Of a DNA stretch of 9,827 nucleotides, positions 1-7,836 are shown one piece after another. Below the pieces are notes generated by a model. That model saw nothing but the letters and a program-made list of their open reading frames with translations, was not told where the DNA came from and ran no database searches. This stretch comes from Stenotrophomonas maltophilia. Lineage in GTDB: Bacteria; Pseudomonadota; Gammaproteobacteria; Xanthomonadales; Xanthomonadaceae. Position numbers and translations under genes: made by a program. Every line of letters starts with the position of its first letter. Positions within the stretch are counted from its first letter, which is position 1. The stretch covers positions 1-9,827 of the forward strand of contig DJBL01000170.1 of the NCBI GenBank assembly GCA_002435595.1. Reading direction: 5' to 3'.

Positions 1-12
1 CTCTTCCGATCT
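1..12. other. Residual Illumina sequencing adapter
   Basis: The first twelve bases, CTCTTCCGATCT, are identical to the 3' end shared by standard Illumina TruSeq-type adapters, which end in GCTCTTCCGATCT. They sit exactly at the contig edge, where untrimmed adapter is usually left by an assembler. Genomic sequence probably begins at about base 13. The reading frame of the neighbouring gene runs through the adapter without a stop (Ser-Ser-Asp-Leu), so those residues should not be counted as protein. Confidence 0.85.
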
Positions 13-13
13 C

Positions 14-550
14 GCGGCCGCCCGCACCGCGCATGAGCGCCAGGCCACCCTCAGCAGCGCGGCCTACGTGCTGCGCCAGGCCGGCGATGACGCCGCTGCG
101 GAAAGGCTGCTGCTGGCCGAGCTCGACCGCAGCCAGACACCCTATTACTACATGCCCGAACTGGCCGAGCTGGCCGAAGCCAGGGGCGACAAGGACGCCG
201 CACTGGACTGGCTGCGCAAGGCCTACGAGGGCGCGCAGGGCCCGGCCACGCGCGTGCAGTGGGGCGTGCTGTACGTGGACGGGCTGGTGCGGTTGCGCCC
301 GGCGGACACCGAGGCGATCGAACAGGCCACCACGCAGGTGATCGCCGAGCTGGACGCGCAGCCGGCCGGCTACCACCAGCGCACCCGGCAGCGCTTCGAG
401 CGCCTGGCCACCACGCTGCAGGCCTGGAGCCGTGCGCATCACGGCAGGCCGGTACTGGACCGCCTGCAGGCGCGGATGGCCGTGTCCTGCGCCAACGCGG
501 CGCCCGCCGCGGAAGCAGGTGCGGCGTGCGGGCGCTGGTTGAAGGGATGA
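14..550 (+). CDS. C-terminal fragment of a TPR-like protein, possibly thioredoxin family (5' partial)
   Basis: This is an open frame that enters from the left edge and ends at TGA 548-550, leaving about 178 residues of the C-terminus. It reads Ala-Ala-Ala-Arg-Thr-Ala-His-Glu and onward from base 14. An internal GTG at 68 is a possible start, but the frame stays open and protein-like upstream, so the gene is more likely truncated by the contig end. Two consecutive helical hairpins look like tetratricopeptide-type repeats: one around AAYVLRQAGDDAAAERLLL, the next around LAELAEARGDKDAALDWLRK. Two cysteines lie near the C-terminus (SCANA and AACGRW). From memory, similar Xanthomonadaceae proteins are annotated as thioredoxin family proteins with an N-terminal Trx domain. 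That domain would lie outside the window, so the family call is tentative. The gene converges on entA and shows no evident functional link to the siderophore operon. Confidence 0.7.
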   Translation, partial: AAARTAHERQATLSSAAYVLRQAGDDAAAERLLLAELDRSQTPYYYMPELAELAEARGDKDAALDWLRKAYEGAQGPATRVQWGVLYVDGLVRLRPADTEAIEQATTQVIAELDAQPAGYHQRTRQRFERLATTLQAWSRAHHGRPVLDRLQARMAVSCANAAPAAEAGAACGRWLKG

Positions 551-591
551 GGCCGCAGGCGGCCGCGGCGATGGCGCTGCGGCGGGTAATG

Positions 592-1353
592 TCAGCCGCG
601 TAGGGTGGCGCCGCCGTCCACGTACAGGTCGCTCATGGCGATGTGGCCGGCCTGGTCGGAGAGCAGGAACATCACCGCCTCGGCGATGTCCTGCGGGGTG
701 GCCAGCTTGCGCAGCGGGATCCCGGCCTTGTAGGTGGCCAGGTTGCCCTCGATCACCCGCTCGGCACCGCTGTCGTCGGCCCACATGCCGGTCTGCATCG
801 GCGTGAGCGTGGAGCCGGGGGCGACGATGTTGCAGCGGATGCCGTGCGGGGCCAGCTCGAGCCCGAGGCAGCGGGTGAACATGGTGGCGGCCGCCTTGGA
901 GGCGGCATAGGCGGCCATGCCATGCCGCGGCACGCCCGCGGCATTGGAGCTGACCGTGACCAGCGCACCGCGCCGGCGCGGGCGCATCACCCGGGCCAGC
1001 GCACGCGACACATGGAACACGCCATCGGCATTGACCGCGAACACGCGTCGCCATTGCGCATCGTCGATCTGCTCGACCGTGCCCACCTGCAGCACGCCGG
1101 CGACATTGATCCCAAACCCGATCGGCCCCTGCTGTGCTTCCACCGTCGCCACCAACGCGTCCACTGCAGCGGCATCGCTCACATCCAGCGCGGCGGCGTG
1201 CAGGCGCGGATGCGCTGCCAGCACCGGCAGGTGCAGGTCGGTGGCGACCACCACGCTGCCGCTGTCCAGCAGCAGCTGTACCAGCGCCGCGCCAATACCG
1301 CCGGCGGCGCCGGTGACCAGCGCGACGGTGCCTTCGAATCCGGTGAGTTTCAT
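592..1353 (-). CDS. entA: 2,3-dihydro-2,3-dihydroxybenzoate dehydrogenase EntA
   Basis: A short-chain dehydrogenase of 253 residues (E. coli EntA has 248). It oxidises 2,3-dihydro-2,3-dihydroxybenzoate to 2,3-dihydroxybenzoate (DHB) with NAD+ in the cytoplasm. Visible SDR features are the TGAAGGIG nucleotide loop (residues 14-21), Asp39 at the end of the second strand (NAD preference), NVAG (83-86), the structural Asn108, and the catalytic Ser136, Tyr149 and Lys153. The C-terminal part resembles E. coli EntA (GIPLRKLATPQDIA, and an ending in YVDGGATLRG). The frame is open further upstream, but the ATG at 1353 gives the normal N-terminus, has AGGA nine bases upstream (1363-1366), and overlaps the entF stop in ATGA. 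It is the last gene of the operon. Its stop faces the end of the left-hand gene across 41 bp. Translation is probably coupled to entF. Confidence 0.95.
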   Translation of the reverse strand: MKLTGFEGTVALVTGAAGGIGAALVQLLLDSGSVVVATDLHLPVLAAHPRLHAAALDVSDAAAVDALVATVEAQQGPIGFGINVAGVLQVGTVEQIDDAQWRRVFAVNADGVFHVSRALARVMRPRRRGALVTVSSNAAGVPRHGMAAYAASKAAATMFTRCLGLELAPHGIRCNIVAPGSTLTPMQTGMWADDSGAERVIEGNLATYKAGIPLRKLATPQDIAEAVMFLLSDQAGHIAMSDLYVDGGATLRG

Positions 1354-4300
1354 GCGATGTCGTCCTGTATCGGGGAGTCCCAGCGTTGCAGTCGTTGCGA
1401 CAGCCACGGGGCGATGCGCGCCACCGCCTGGCGACCGGTGAGTTCGGCGTGCAGGAACGGCAGCTCGGTCGACGCCACCTGGTCGGCGTGGGCCTGCCAC
1501 AGCGAGGATTGCAGGTGCGGGCGTGCCGCATGGTCGCGACCGGCGCGCACGTGCTGCAGCAGGCCCGCGTAGCGTCGGTGGTGATGGGCGCGGATCAGCC
1601 GGTTGGTGCCGGTCACCGCGCGCACTACGCCGTCGAGCACCGGCTCGGGCAGGTTGCCCAAGGCGCTGTCGCCGCGGCGCAGGAAGCCGACGATGCGCTC
1701 GCGGCTGTCCAGCTCCGGATGCGCATCCGGATCATGCCCGGCGATGGCCAGCAGCGCCCGCAACGCGGCCACCGGGTCCGGCTCGGGCTCGGCGCGCCAG
1801 CACTCGGCCGGGTACGCATCCAGCAGGACCAGTTCGCCCACTTCACGGCCCAGCGCCTGCAGGCGCACCGCCATCGCCTGGGCGATGATGCCGCCCACCG
1901 ACCAACCCAGCAGATGCACCGGGCCGGTCGGCTGCACGGCCAGCACGCGGGCCACATAGCCGTCGGCCAGTGCCTCGATGCTGTCCGGGAGCGGCTGGGC
2001 GGGATCGAGCACGGGCGATTGCAGGCCGTGGACATCGCGCGCCGGGCGCAGCGCACGGGCCAGGTCGCGGTAGTTCCAGGCGATGCCGCCGGCGGGATGC
2101 ACCACGAACAGCGGTGCCCTGTCCGGCGCGCCGGTGGCCAGCCCGATCAGGGGCGTCAACCCGTGGTCGGTGGTTTGCGGCGGCGCATCCAGCACCGCTG
2201 CCAGCCCGGCCACGCTGGGCGTGGCAAACACCGCACCCAGCCCCGGGTCGTGGCGCCACTGCTGCTGGATCGCCAGCAACAAGTGCACCGCCGACAGCGA
2301 GTCGCCGCCCAGGCTGAAAAAATCCGCGTCCGCGTCCGGTGATTCAGGCAGGCCCAGCACCTGTGCATACAGTGCGGCCAGGGCCTGCTCACTGGCCGTG
2401 GTGGCCGCACGTCCCTGCCCCATCGCCTGCGCCGGGCGCGGCAAGGCGGCCCGGTCCAGCTTGCCGTTGGCTGTCACCGGCCAGTGGCTCAGCACCAGCA
2501 GCGCCGAGGGCAGCATGTAATCGGGCAGGCGCGTGGCCAGTGCCGCGCGCAGCGCTGCCGGTTCCAGTGCGTGCCCGGAAACATAGCCCACCAGCCGCTT
2601 GTCACCCGGTCTATCCTCGCGCAGCACCACTTCGGCCCGTGTCACGCCCGGCTGCGCGTACAGGGCCGCCTCGATCTCGCCCAGCTCGATGCGCAGGCCG
2701 CGCAGTTTCACCTGGTGGTCGCTGCGCCCCAGGTACTCCAATGCGCCGTCGGCGCGCCAACGCGCGATATCGCCGCTGCGGTACAGCCGGCCGCCGGCAA
2801 CGTGCGGATCGGCAAGAAAACGCTCGGCCGTGAGGTCGTCGCGACCCAGGTAGCCGCGTGCCAGCTGTACCCCGCCCAGGTACAGATCGCCGGGGACGCC
2901 GGCCGGCAATGCACGCATCCGCGCATCGAGCACGTACAGGCGCGTGTTCCAGACCGGGAAGCCGATCGGCACCGGCTGTGCGCGGTCGGCAGCGCTGGCC
3001 GGCCAGTAGCTCACGTCCACCGCCGCTTCGGTCGGGCCATACAGGTTGTGCAGTTCGGCCTGCAGCGTGGCATGGAAGCGATCGCGCAGCGTCGGCTCCA
3101 GCGCCTCGCCGCTGGTGAACACCCGCCGCAGCGCCAGACCGCGCGCCGCAGGGGTGGCCAGGAAGGCTTCCAGCATCGACGGCACGAAATGCACGGTGGT
3201 GACCGCCTGCTCGGCGATGAGCGCCGCCAGCGCCGCCGGATCGCGATGCGCCTCCGGCGGCGCCAGCACCAGCGTGGCCCCGCTCAGCAGCGGCAGGAAA
3301 AACTCCCACACCGAGACGTCGAAGGTGGCCGGGGTCTTCTGCAGGATGCGCTCGTCGGCGCCCATGTCGTAATGACTGCGCATCCACAGCAGCCGGTTGA
3401 CGATGGCGCGGTGCTCGACCAGCACGCCCTTGGGCTCGCCGGTGGAGCCGGAGGTGTAGATCACGTAGGCCGCGTCCTGCGGCTGCAGCGCAACCATCAG
3501 CGCCTCTGCGCTGCTGGCCTGCCAGTGTGACGGCGGCAGCACGCGCTGGCCGGCAAAACGCCGCGCGTGGTCATCGGCCACCAGCACGCAGACCGGTTGC
3601 GCCGAGGCCAGGATGCGCGCCAGGCGCTCATCGGGGTGGGCAAGATCCAGCGGCAGGTAGGCCGCGCCGGCGCGCACCACGGCAACCAGGGCCACCACCA
3701 GCTCCAGTGAACGCGGCAGCGCCACCACCACGCGCGCCTCGCGGCCCGCGCCGTGCGCCTGCAGCTGCAGCGCCAACGCACGACTGCGTTGCTCCAGCTC
3801 GGCATAGCTGAGCGTCTGCTCGCCAAACACCAGGGCGGTCGCCGTCGGCGTGGCCTGCATGGCCGCCAGCAGCAGGGTGTCCAGCGTGACATCGGGCAGC
3901 GCGTGCGCCGTGGCGTTGACGTCCACCAGGTAACGCTGGGCCTCGGCCGGGGTGGCCAGCGCGATGTCGTCCATGCGCCCGTCGCGCGCGTGCACGTCCA
4001 GGGCGGCGCCGATGAAGTGCAGCAGCCGCTCGGCATGCGCGGCCACCGCATCGTCGTCATACAGCGCCGGGTTCGCTTCGATCTCCAGGTCGAGCAGCGC
4101 CTGGCCGTCGCCACGGAAGCCGAAGCTGATGTCATCCACCGGGCCGGTGCCGAGCACGTCCAGCCGTGCCGACACCCCGGCCAGCGGCAGCGGCCGATAG
4201 AACGGCTGCAGGTTGATCAGCGGGCCGTGCAGGCGGCGTTGGGCGCCGACCAGGCCGAGGTCGCGGCGCACCTGTTCGCCCCGGTAACGACCGTGCCGGC

Positions 4301-5273
4301 GACCGCGCAGCAGATCGCGCGCGACGCTGCGCACGAAGCCGGCCACGCTGTCCTCGCTGGCGGCCACGCGCAGCGGCAGCACGTTCATCACCATCGCCGG
4401 CACGCGCGCGGCGGCGTTGCCGAGCCGGCCCATGAACGGTATGCCCAGCACCACCTCGTCCAGCGCACTGAAACGCTGGCAATACGCGGCGGCCAGCGCC
4501 GCCAGCAGGTCCGGCCAGGGCTGCTGGATCTGCGCGGCGGCCGCGTGCAGCCGCGTGCGCAGTGCATGCGGCACGTCGCACACCCGGCGCAGCGCATCGG
4601 CCGCAGCCGGTGCGCTGCCGCCGGCCAGGCCATCGGCTGCCGGGGCATCGGTCATGTATGCGCGCCAATAGGCGGCATCGGCCGCGCGGCGCTCGCTGCA
4701 CGGGTACGCCGCGGCGTCGTCCAGCACCGGCGCCAGTGCGCCCAGCGTGGGACGGCTGGCTTGGCCTGCATACAGCGCGCTGACCCGCTCGCTGAACAAC
4801 GCCATGCCATAGCCATCGGTGAGCAGGTGGTGCACCCGCAGGTACCAGGCATGGCGGTCAGGGCCGAGCACGAACAGGCACTGCCTGGCCAGGCGGTCGC
4901 GCCCCGGATCCAACGCACGCAGGCGGTCCTGGCCCATTGCCGCACGCGCGGCGGCCAGTGGATCGGGCTGCATGGACAGGTCCACCACCTGCAGCCGCGG
5001 CACGTGCGCCGGGTCATGCCATTGCCAGGCCTGCCCGCGTGCGTCCGCCGCCACGCGCAATGCGAAGGCCTCGGCCTCGGCGGCGGCGGCATCGGCCGCC
5101 GCCACGAACCGCGGCAGCTGCAGCGGTCCGTCGATCCACAGCACGTGGGCGGTGTTGAACGCGGCCGGTGCCGCGGCCAGCTGCTGCGCGTACCAGAGCC
5201 CGGCCTGGGCCTCGCCCAGCACCTGGCGCAGCCTGGCCGTGCCCGGCGATGCGGTTGCCTGCCCGGCGGTCAT
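1350..5273 (-). CDS. entF: Enterobactin-type NRPS EntF (C-A-T-TE), serine-activating
   Basis: A 1307-residue single-module nonribosomal peptide synthetase (E. coli EntF has 1293). It condenses DHB from the aryl carrier protein with L-serine and releases a DHB-Ser oligomer or lactone. Domains in order: condensation about 15-440, with HHLLTDG at 148-154; adenylation about 465-945, with YTSGSTGEPKG at 606-616, FDVSVWEFF at 651-659, NLYGPTEA at 743-750, YRSGDIARW at 831-839 and ANGKLDR at 935-941; carrier about 958-1030, with LGGDSL and Ser992; thioesterase about 1050-1297, with GWSVGG (Ser1125), Asp1152 and His1275 as a plausible triad. The specificity residues D652, V653, W656, H695, F719, S721, L744, V752, D753 and K938 spell DVWHFSLVDK, the serine code. 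ATG 5273 is chosen because it lies 10 nt after the entB' stop. The frame is open further upstream but reads through entB'. No clear Shine-Dalgarno is present, so coupling is likely. Confidence 0.96.
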   Translation of the reverse strand: MTAGQATASPGTARLRQVLGEAQAGLWYAQQLAAAPAAFNTAHVLWIDGPLQLPRFVAAADAAAAEAEAFALRVAADARGQAWQWHDPAHVPRLQVVDLSMQPDPLAAARAAMGQDRLRALDPGRDRLARQCLFVLGPDRHAWYLRVHHLLTDGYGMALFSERVSALYAGQASRPTLGALAPVLDDAAAYPCSERRAADAAYWRAYMTDAPAADGLAGGSAPAAADALRRVCDVPHALRTRLHAAAAQIQQPWPDLLAALAAAYCQRFSALDEVVLGIPFMGRLGNAAARVPAMVMNVLPLRVAASEDSVAGFVRSVARDLLRGRRHGRYRGEQVRRDLGLVGAQRRLHGPLINLQPFYRPLPLAGVSARLDVLGTGPVDDISFGFRGDGQALLDLEIEANPALYDDDAVAAHAERLLHFIGAALDVHARDGRMDDIALATPAEAQRYLVDVNATAHALPDVTLDTLLLAAMQATPTATALVFGEQTLSYAELEQRSRALALQLQAHGAGREARVVVALPRSLELVVALVAVVRAGAAYLPLDLAHPDERLARILASAQPVCVLVADDHARRFAGQRVLPPSHWQASSAEALMVALQPQDAAYVIYTSGSTGEPKGVLVEHRAIVNRLLWMRSHYDMGADERILQKTPATFDVSVWEFFLPLLSGATLVLAPPEAHRDPAALAALIAEQAVTTVHFVPSMLEAFLATPAARGLALRRVFTSGEALEPTLRDRFHATLQAELHNLYGPTEAAVDVSYWPASAADRAQPVPIGFPVWNTRLYVLDARMRALPAGVPGDLYLGGVQLARGYLGRDDLTAERFLADPHVAGGRLYRSGDIARWRADGALEYLGRSDHQVKLRGLRIELGEIEAALYAQPGVTRAEVVLREDRPGDKRLVGYVSGHALEPAALRAALATRLPDYMLPSALLVLSHWPVTANGKLDRAALPRPAQAMGQGRAATTASEQALAALYAQVLGLPESPDADADFFSLGGDSLSAVHLLLAIQQQWRHDPGLGAVFATPSVAGLAAVLDAPPQTTDHGLTPLIGLATGAPDRAPLFVVHPAGGIAWNYRDLARALRPARDVHGLQSPVLDPAQPLPDSIEALADGYVARVLAVQPTGPVHLLGWSVGGIIAQAMAVRLQALGREVGELVLLDAYPAECWRAEPEPDPVAALRALLAIAGHDPDAHPELDSRERIVGFLRRGDSALGNLPEPVLDGVVRAVTGTNRLIRAHHHRRYAGLLQHVRAGRDHAARPHLQSSLWQAHADQVASTELPFLHAELTGRQAVARIAPWLSQRLQRWDSPIQDDIA

Positions 5274-5287
5274 GCGCGTGTGCTCAT
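5270..5287 (-). other. Five-codon mini-cistron bridging entB' and entF (possible coupling element)
   Basis: The bases read ATG AGC ACA CGC GCA TGA (Met-Ser-Thr-Arg-Ala-stop). Its ATG overlaps the entB' stop in an ATGA, and its own TGA overlaps the entF ATG in another ATGA. A ribosome finishing entB' could restart here and then restart again at entF. That would fit the lack of a recognisable Shine-Dalgarno before entF. This is visible in the sequence, but the function is inference and chance cannot be excluded. Confidence 0.3.
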
Positions 5288-5550
5288 GCGGATGGGGTGC
5301 TGGCCTGCAGCCGCTGGACCACGCCCCACCAACCGGCCAGGGTGGCATGCTCGGCCAGGTGGCTGAACTCCAGTGCGATGCCGGTAGTGCTCCAGGCCAG
5401 TACCAGCCCCAGCACGCGCATCGAGTCCAGGCCCAGGTCGATCAGGTTGTCGTCATCGCCGATGGCCTCGGGCGCCTCGCCCAGCATGCCGGCCACATCG
5501 GCACGCATGCGCGCCAGGTCGAGTGCGGCGATGGGGGTGGGAGTACTCAT
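5284..5550 (-). CDS. entB': Stand-alone aryl carrier protein EntB' (ArCP)
   Basis: An 88-residue acyl carrier protein matching the C-terminal ArCP domain of E. coli EntB. The block DDDNLIDLGLDSMRV is nearly the same as E. coli DDDNLIDYGLDSVRM, and Ser43 in GLDS is the phosphopantetheine attachment site. A shared Gly-Trp-Trp or Ala-Trp-Trp stretch follows near the C-terminus (AGWW at about 72-75). It carries DHB, loaded by EntE, to the condensation domain of EntF. In enterobacteria this domain is fused to the isochorismatase; here it is a separate gene starting at ATG 5550, four bases overlapping the entB stop. A strong GGAGG seven bases upstream supports a real start rather than a frameshift of a fused gene. 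It needs a phosphopantetheinyl transferase (EntD/Sfp type), which is not in the window. Confidence 0.93.
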   Translation of the reverse strand: MSTPTPIAALDLARMRADVAGMLGEAPEAIGDDDNLIDLGLDSMRVLGLVLAWSTTGIALEFSHLAEHATLAGWWGVVQRLQASTPSA

Positions 5551-6182
5551 GCCAGGGCCTCCAGCAGGTGGTCGGTGGTCAGTGGCACGCCGCAGGTGCG
5601 GGCGATCAGGTGCAGGGCCAGGTCATGGTCGGCGCGCGAGAAATCGGCCACCGCGTCGGCGGCGATGAAGGTCTCGATGTCGCGCTGGAACGCTTCGCTG
5701 GCGGTGGCCGCGCAGCCGATGTGCGCGTAGACGCCGGTGACCAGCAGCTGGTCGCGCCCGCGGGCGCGCATCAGGGTCTCCAGGTTGCTGCGCTGGAAGG
5801 CGCTGTAACGGTGCTTGACCAGCACGTGGTCGCCCGGCGCCGGGGCCAGCGCGTCGAGGATGGTTTCGTGTTCCGGCGTGGCGGGCATGCCCGGGCCCCA
5901 CAGGTCGGCCTGCAGGCCGCGGTCGCGCCGGTCCTGGTGCCCGCGCTGGGCGGTGTAGAACACCGGGATGCCACGCGCACGGCAATGGGCCAGCAGCCGC
6001 GCGATGTTGGCCACGGCGGGCGCCAACGGCGCACTGTCGGCGTCGAAGGCGGCCAGGAAATACTGCTGCATGTCATGCACCAGCAGCGCCAGGCGCTCGC
6101 TGCGCGGCTGCCACGGCCCGCGCGGGAGGGGTAGTTCGCTGGCGTGCGGCAGCGGGTACGGGGAAATCCTGGGCAGCGCCAT
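5547..6182 (-). CDS. entB: Isochorismatase EntB (isochorismatase domain only)
   Basis: A 211-residue cysteine-hydrolase-fold enzyme that hydrolyses isochorismate to 2,3-dihydro-2,3-dihydroxybenzoate and pyruvate. It corresponds to the N-terminal domain of E. coli EntB (285 residues), sharing HDMQ, YTAQ, WGPG, VLVK.RYSAF, TGVYAHIGC and ADFSR. The catalytic triad of the family is present: Asp37 (HDMQ), Lys123 (VLVK) and Cys157 (HIGC). The protein ends exactly where the E. coli domain linker begins, so the missing carrier domain is supplied by entB' next to it. ATG 6182 overlaps the entE stop by one base (TGATG) and has AGGAG ten bases upstream (6193-6197). Whether EntB still binds EntB' as a non-covalent partner cannot be seen from the sequence. 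Confidence 0.95.
   Translation of the reverse strand: MALPRISPYPLPHASELPLPRGPWQPRSERLALLVHDMQQYFLAAFDADSAPLAPAVANIARLLAHCRARGIPVFYTAQRGHQDRRDRGLQADLWGPGMPATPEHETILDALAPAPGDHVLVKHRYSAFQRSNLETLMRARGRDQLLVTGVYAHIGCAATASEAFQRDIETFIAADAVADFSRADHDLALHLIARTCGVPLTTDHLLEALA
5558..5562 (-). promoter_or_regulatory. Ribosome binding site of entB' inside entB
   Basis: GGAGG lies seven bases before the entB' ATG and within the last codons of entB. It supports independent initiation of the carrier protein at the ATGA junction and argues against the split being a sequencing frameshift. Confidence 0.7.
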
Positions 6183-7834
6183 CAGCGCGGTTCTCCTGTC
6201 TGTTGAAGGTAACGCGCGCGCAGTTGCGCACGCAGTTCGCGGCGGCTGATCTTGCCGACCGCCGTGGTCCCGAAGGCATCGACGAACACCACCTGGTCGG
6301 GCACCTTGAATGCGGCCAGGCCGCGCCCGCGCACCCAGGCCTTGAGGCTGGCGGCACTGGGCGGCGTGTCGCGCGCGATCACGAACGCGCAGCTGCGTTC
6401 GCCCAGGTAGGGGTCGGGCATGGACACCACGGCCGCATCGAACACGCCGGCATGGGCCAGCAGGTGGTCTTCGATCTCTTCGGCGGAGATCTTCTCGCCG
6501 GCGCGGTTGATGTGGTCGCCGGCCCTGCCCTGCACCACCAGGTAGCCGCCGGCCAGCTGCTGCACCATGTCGCCGGTGCGGTAGAAACCATCCTCGGTGA
6601 ACGCACGTGCGTTGGCGGCCGGGTCGTTGTGATAGGCGCCAATGGTGTAAGGGCCGCGGGTCAGCAGGTGGCCGATGCCGCCTTCGGCCACCGGGTGGCC
6701 GTGGTCGTCGACCACCAGCACTTCGTCGTCCGCCGAGATCGGCCGGCCCTGGGTGTTGACCACCACCTCCAGCGGGTCGTGCAGGCGGGTGTAGTTGACC
6801 AGTCCTTCGGCCATGCCGAACACCTGCTGCAGGGTGCAGCCGAGGCCGTCGATCACCCGGCGCGCGGCTTCGGGGACCAGCTTGGCACCGCCGACCTGGA
6901 CCACGCGCAGGCTGGAGAGATCATGCGCGCTGCCAGCGGCGGCCTGCGCCCACAGCAGCGCCAGCGGCGGCACCAGACCCACGCAGGTCACCCGCTCGCG
7001 GGCGATCAGCGGGAACGCCGCATCCGGCCCGGGCCCGGGGCTGAGGACCACCCGCGCGCCGGCGTACAACGCTCCCAGGAAGCCTGGCGAACTCATCGGA
7101 AAATTGTGTGCCGCCGGCAATGCCACCAGGTACACGCTGTCGCGACCGATCCCGCAGATCTCGTTGCTGGCACGGAAGGAATAGATGTAGTCGTCGTGCG
7201 TGCGCGGGATCAGCTTGGACAGGCCGGTGCTGCCCCCGGAAAGCTGCAGGAACGCCACCGACTGTGGATCCGGATCGGGCGGCAACAGGGCCAGCTCGCC
7301 CTGCAGCGCCTCGACGGCACTGAATTCGCCCGCCTCGCCCACGATCAGGACGTGCTGCACGCCCGGTTCGGCCGCCTGCAGTTCGCGCGCCAGCGTGCGG
7401 TAGTCGAAGCCGTCCTGCAGGGCCGCGGCGATGTAGCCGCGGGCCTGGGCCGTGCGCGCAACGTGGCTGACCTCGGTGATGCGATGGGCCGGCAGCGCGT
7501 AGACCGGGATCAGGCCGGCGCGGAACAGGCCGAAGATGACGGTCACGAATTCGGCGCGGTTGCCCAGCTGCACCACTACCCGGTCGCCCGGGACCAGCCC
7601 GCGTGCCAACAGGCCGGCGCCGATGCGCCCCGCCTCCTGCCACAGCCCGGCGTAGCTCAGGCGTACATCGCCGCCCACCACCGCGATGTCCGCGGCGTGG
7701 CGCTCGGCGCGCTCCCGCAGGACGCCAGGCAGGGTTTCGCCGCGCCAGTAGCCGGCGGCGCGGTAGCGCGCCACGCGGCCCGGCGGCCAGGTCTGGCGCA
7801 GCGGTACCAGGGGCGATGCGGTTGCAGCAGTCAT
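6182..7834 (-). CDS. entE: 2,3-dihydroxybenzoate-AMP ligase EntE
   Basis: A 550-residue stand-alone aryl adenylation enzyme (E. coli EntE has 536). It activates DHB with ATP and transfers it to the carrier protein EntB'. Visible motifs are the P-loop-like SGGSTGLSKLIPR (199-211), the aryl-acid pocket segment AAHNFPMSSPG (241-251, including Asn244), QVFGMAEGLVNYTR (337-350), TRGPYT (392-397), YRTGD (418-422), INRAGEKISAEEIE (442-455) and the catalytic Lys528 in AVGKISR. All closely parallel E. coli EntE. The frame extends upstream to a GTG at 7864 that would overlap entC, but the ATG at 7834 is preferred because a GGAG lies six bases upstream. The gene starts 22 nt after entC and overlaps entB by one base. 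Confidence 0.96.
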   Translation of the reverse strand: MTAATASPLVPLRQTWPPGRVARYRAAGYWRGETLPGVLRERAERHAADIAVVGGDVRLSYAGLWQEAGRIGAGLLARGLVPGDRVVVQLGNRAEFVTVIFGLFRAGLIPVYALPAHRITEVSHVARTAQARGYIAAALQDGFDYRTLARELQAAEPGVQHVLIVGEAGEFSAVEALQGELALLPPDPDPQSVAFLQLSGGSTGLSKLIPRTHDDYIYSFRASNEICGIGRDSVYLVALPAAHNFPMSSPGFLGALYAGARVVLSPGPGPDAAFPLIARERVTCVGLVPPLALLWAQAAAGSAHDLSSLRVVQVGGAKLVPEAARRVIDGLGCTLQQVFGMAEGLVNYTRLHDPLEVVVNTQGRPISADDEVLVVDDHGHPVAEGGIGHLLTRGPYTIGAYHNDPAANARAFTEDGFYRTGDMVQQLAGGYLVVQGRAGDHINRAGEKISAEEIEDHLLAHAGVFDAAVVSMPDPYLGERSCAFVIARDTPPSAASLKAWVRGRGLAAFKVPDQVVFVDAFGTTAVGKISRRELRAQLRARYLQQTGEPR

Positions 7835-7836
7835 GT

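Noticed and set aside
14..21. NotI octamer GCGGCCGC next to the adapter as a cloning linker
   Set aside because: The same octamer recurs at 559-566 in ordinary sequence, and the coding frame runs through 14-21 with plausible residues, so it is probably genomic.
551..566. Possible hairpin between the convergent genes (GGCCGCAG followed by GCGGCC)
   Set aside because: The stem is only 5-6 bp with a tiny loop and no T-tract on either strand, so it is not a convincing intrinsic terminator. It is about what is expected by chance in such GC-rich sequence.
1354..1500. N-terminal extension of EntA to a start at 1500
   Set aside because: The added residues overlap the conserved end of the EntF thioesterase and do not belong to the SDR fold; ATG 1353 has a proper ribosome binding site and gives the family length.
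5274..5348. N-terminal extension of EntF to a start at 5348
   Set aside because: It would run 65 bases into entB', and the added proline- and histidine-rich residues have no counterpart in EntF proteins.
3753..5366. Open frame of 537 codons on the plus strand, antisense to entF and entB'
   Set aside because: Same codon-composition artefact; no motif, and it crosses two well-supported genes on the other strand.
5543..5560. Programmed frameshift producing a fused EntB-EntB'
   Set aside because: No slippery heptamer lies near the stop, and entB' has its own strong ribosome binding site and ATG, so reinitiation explains the junction.
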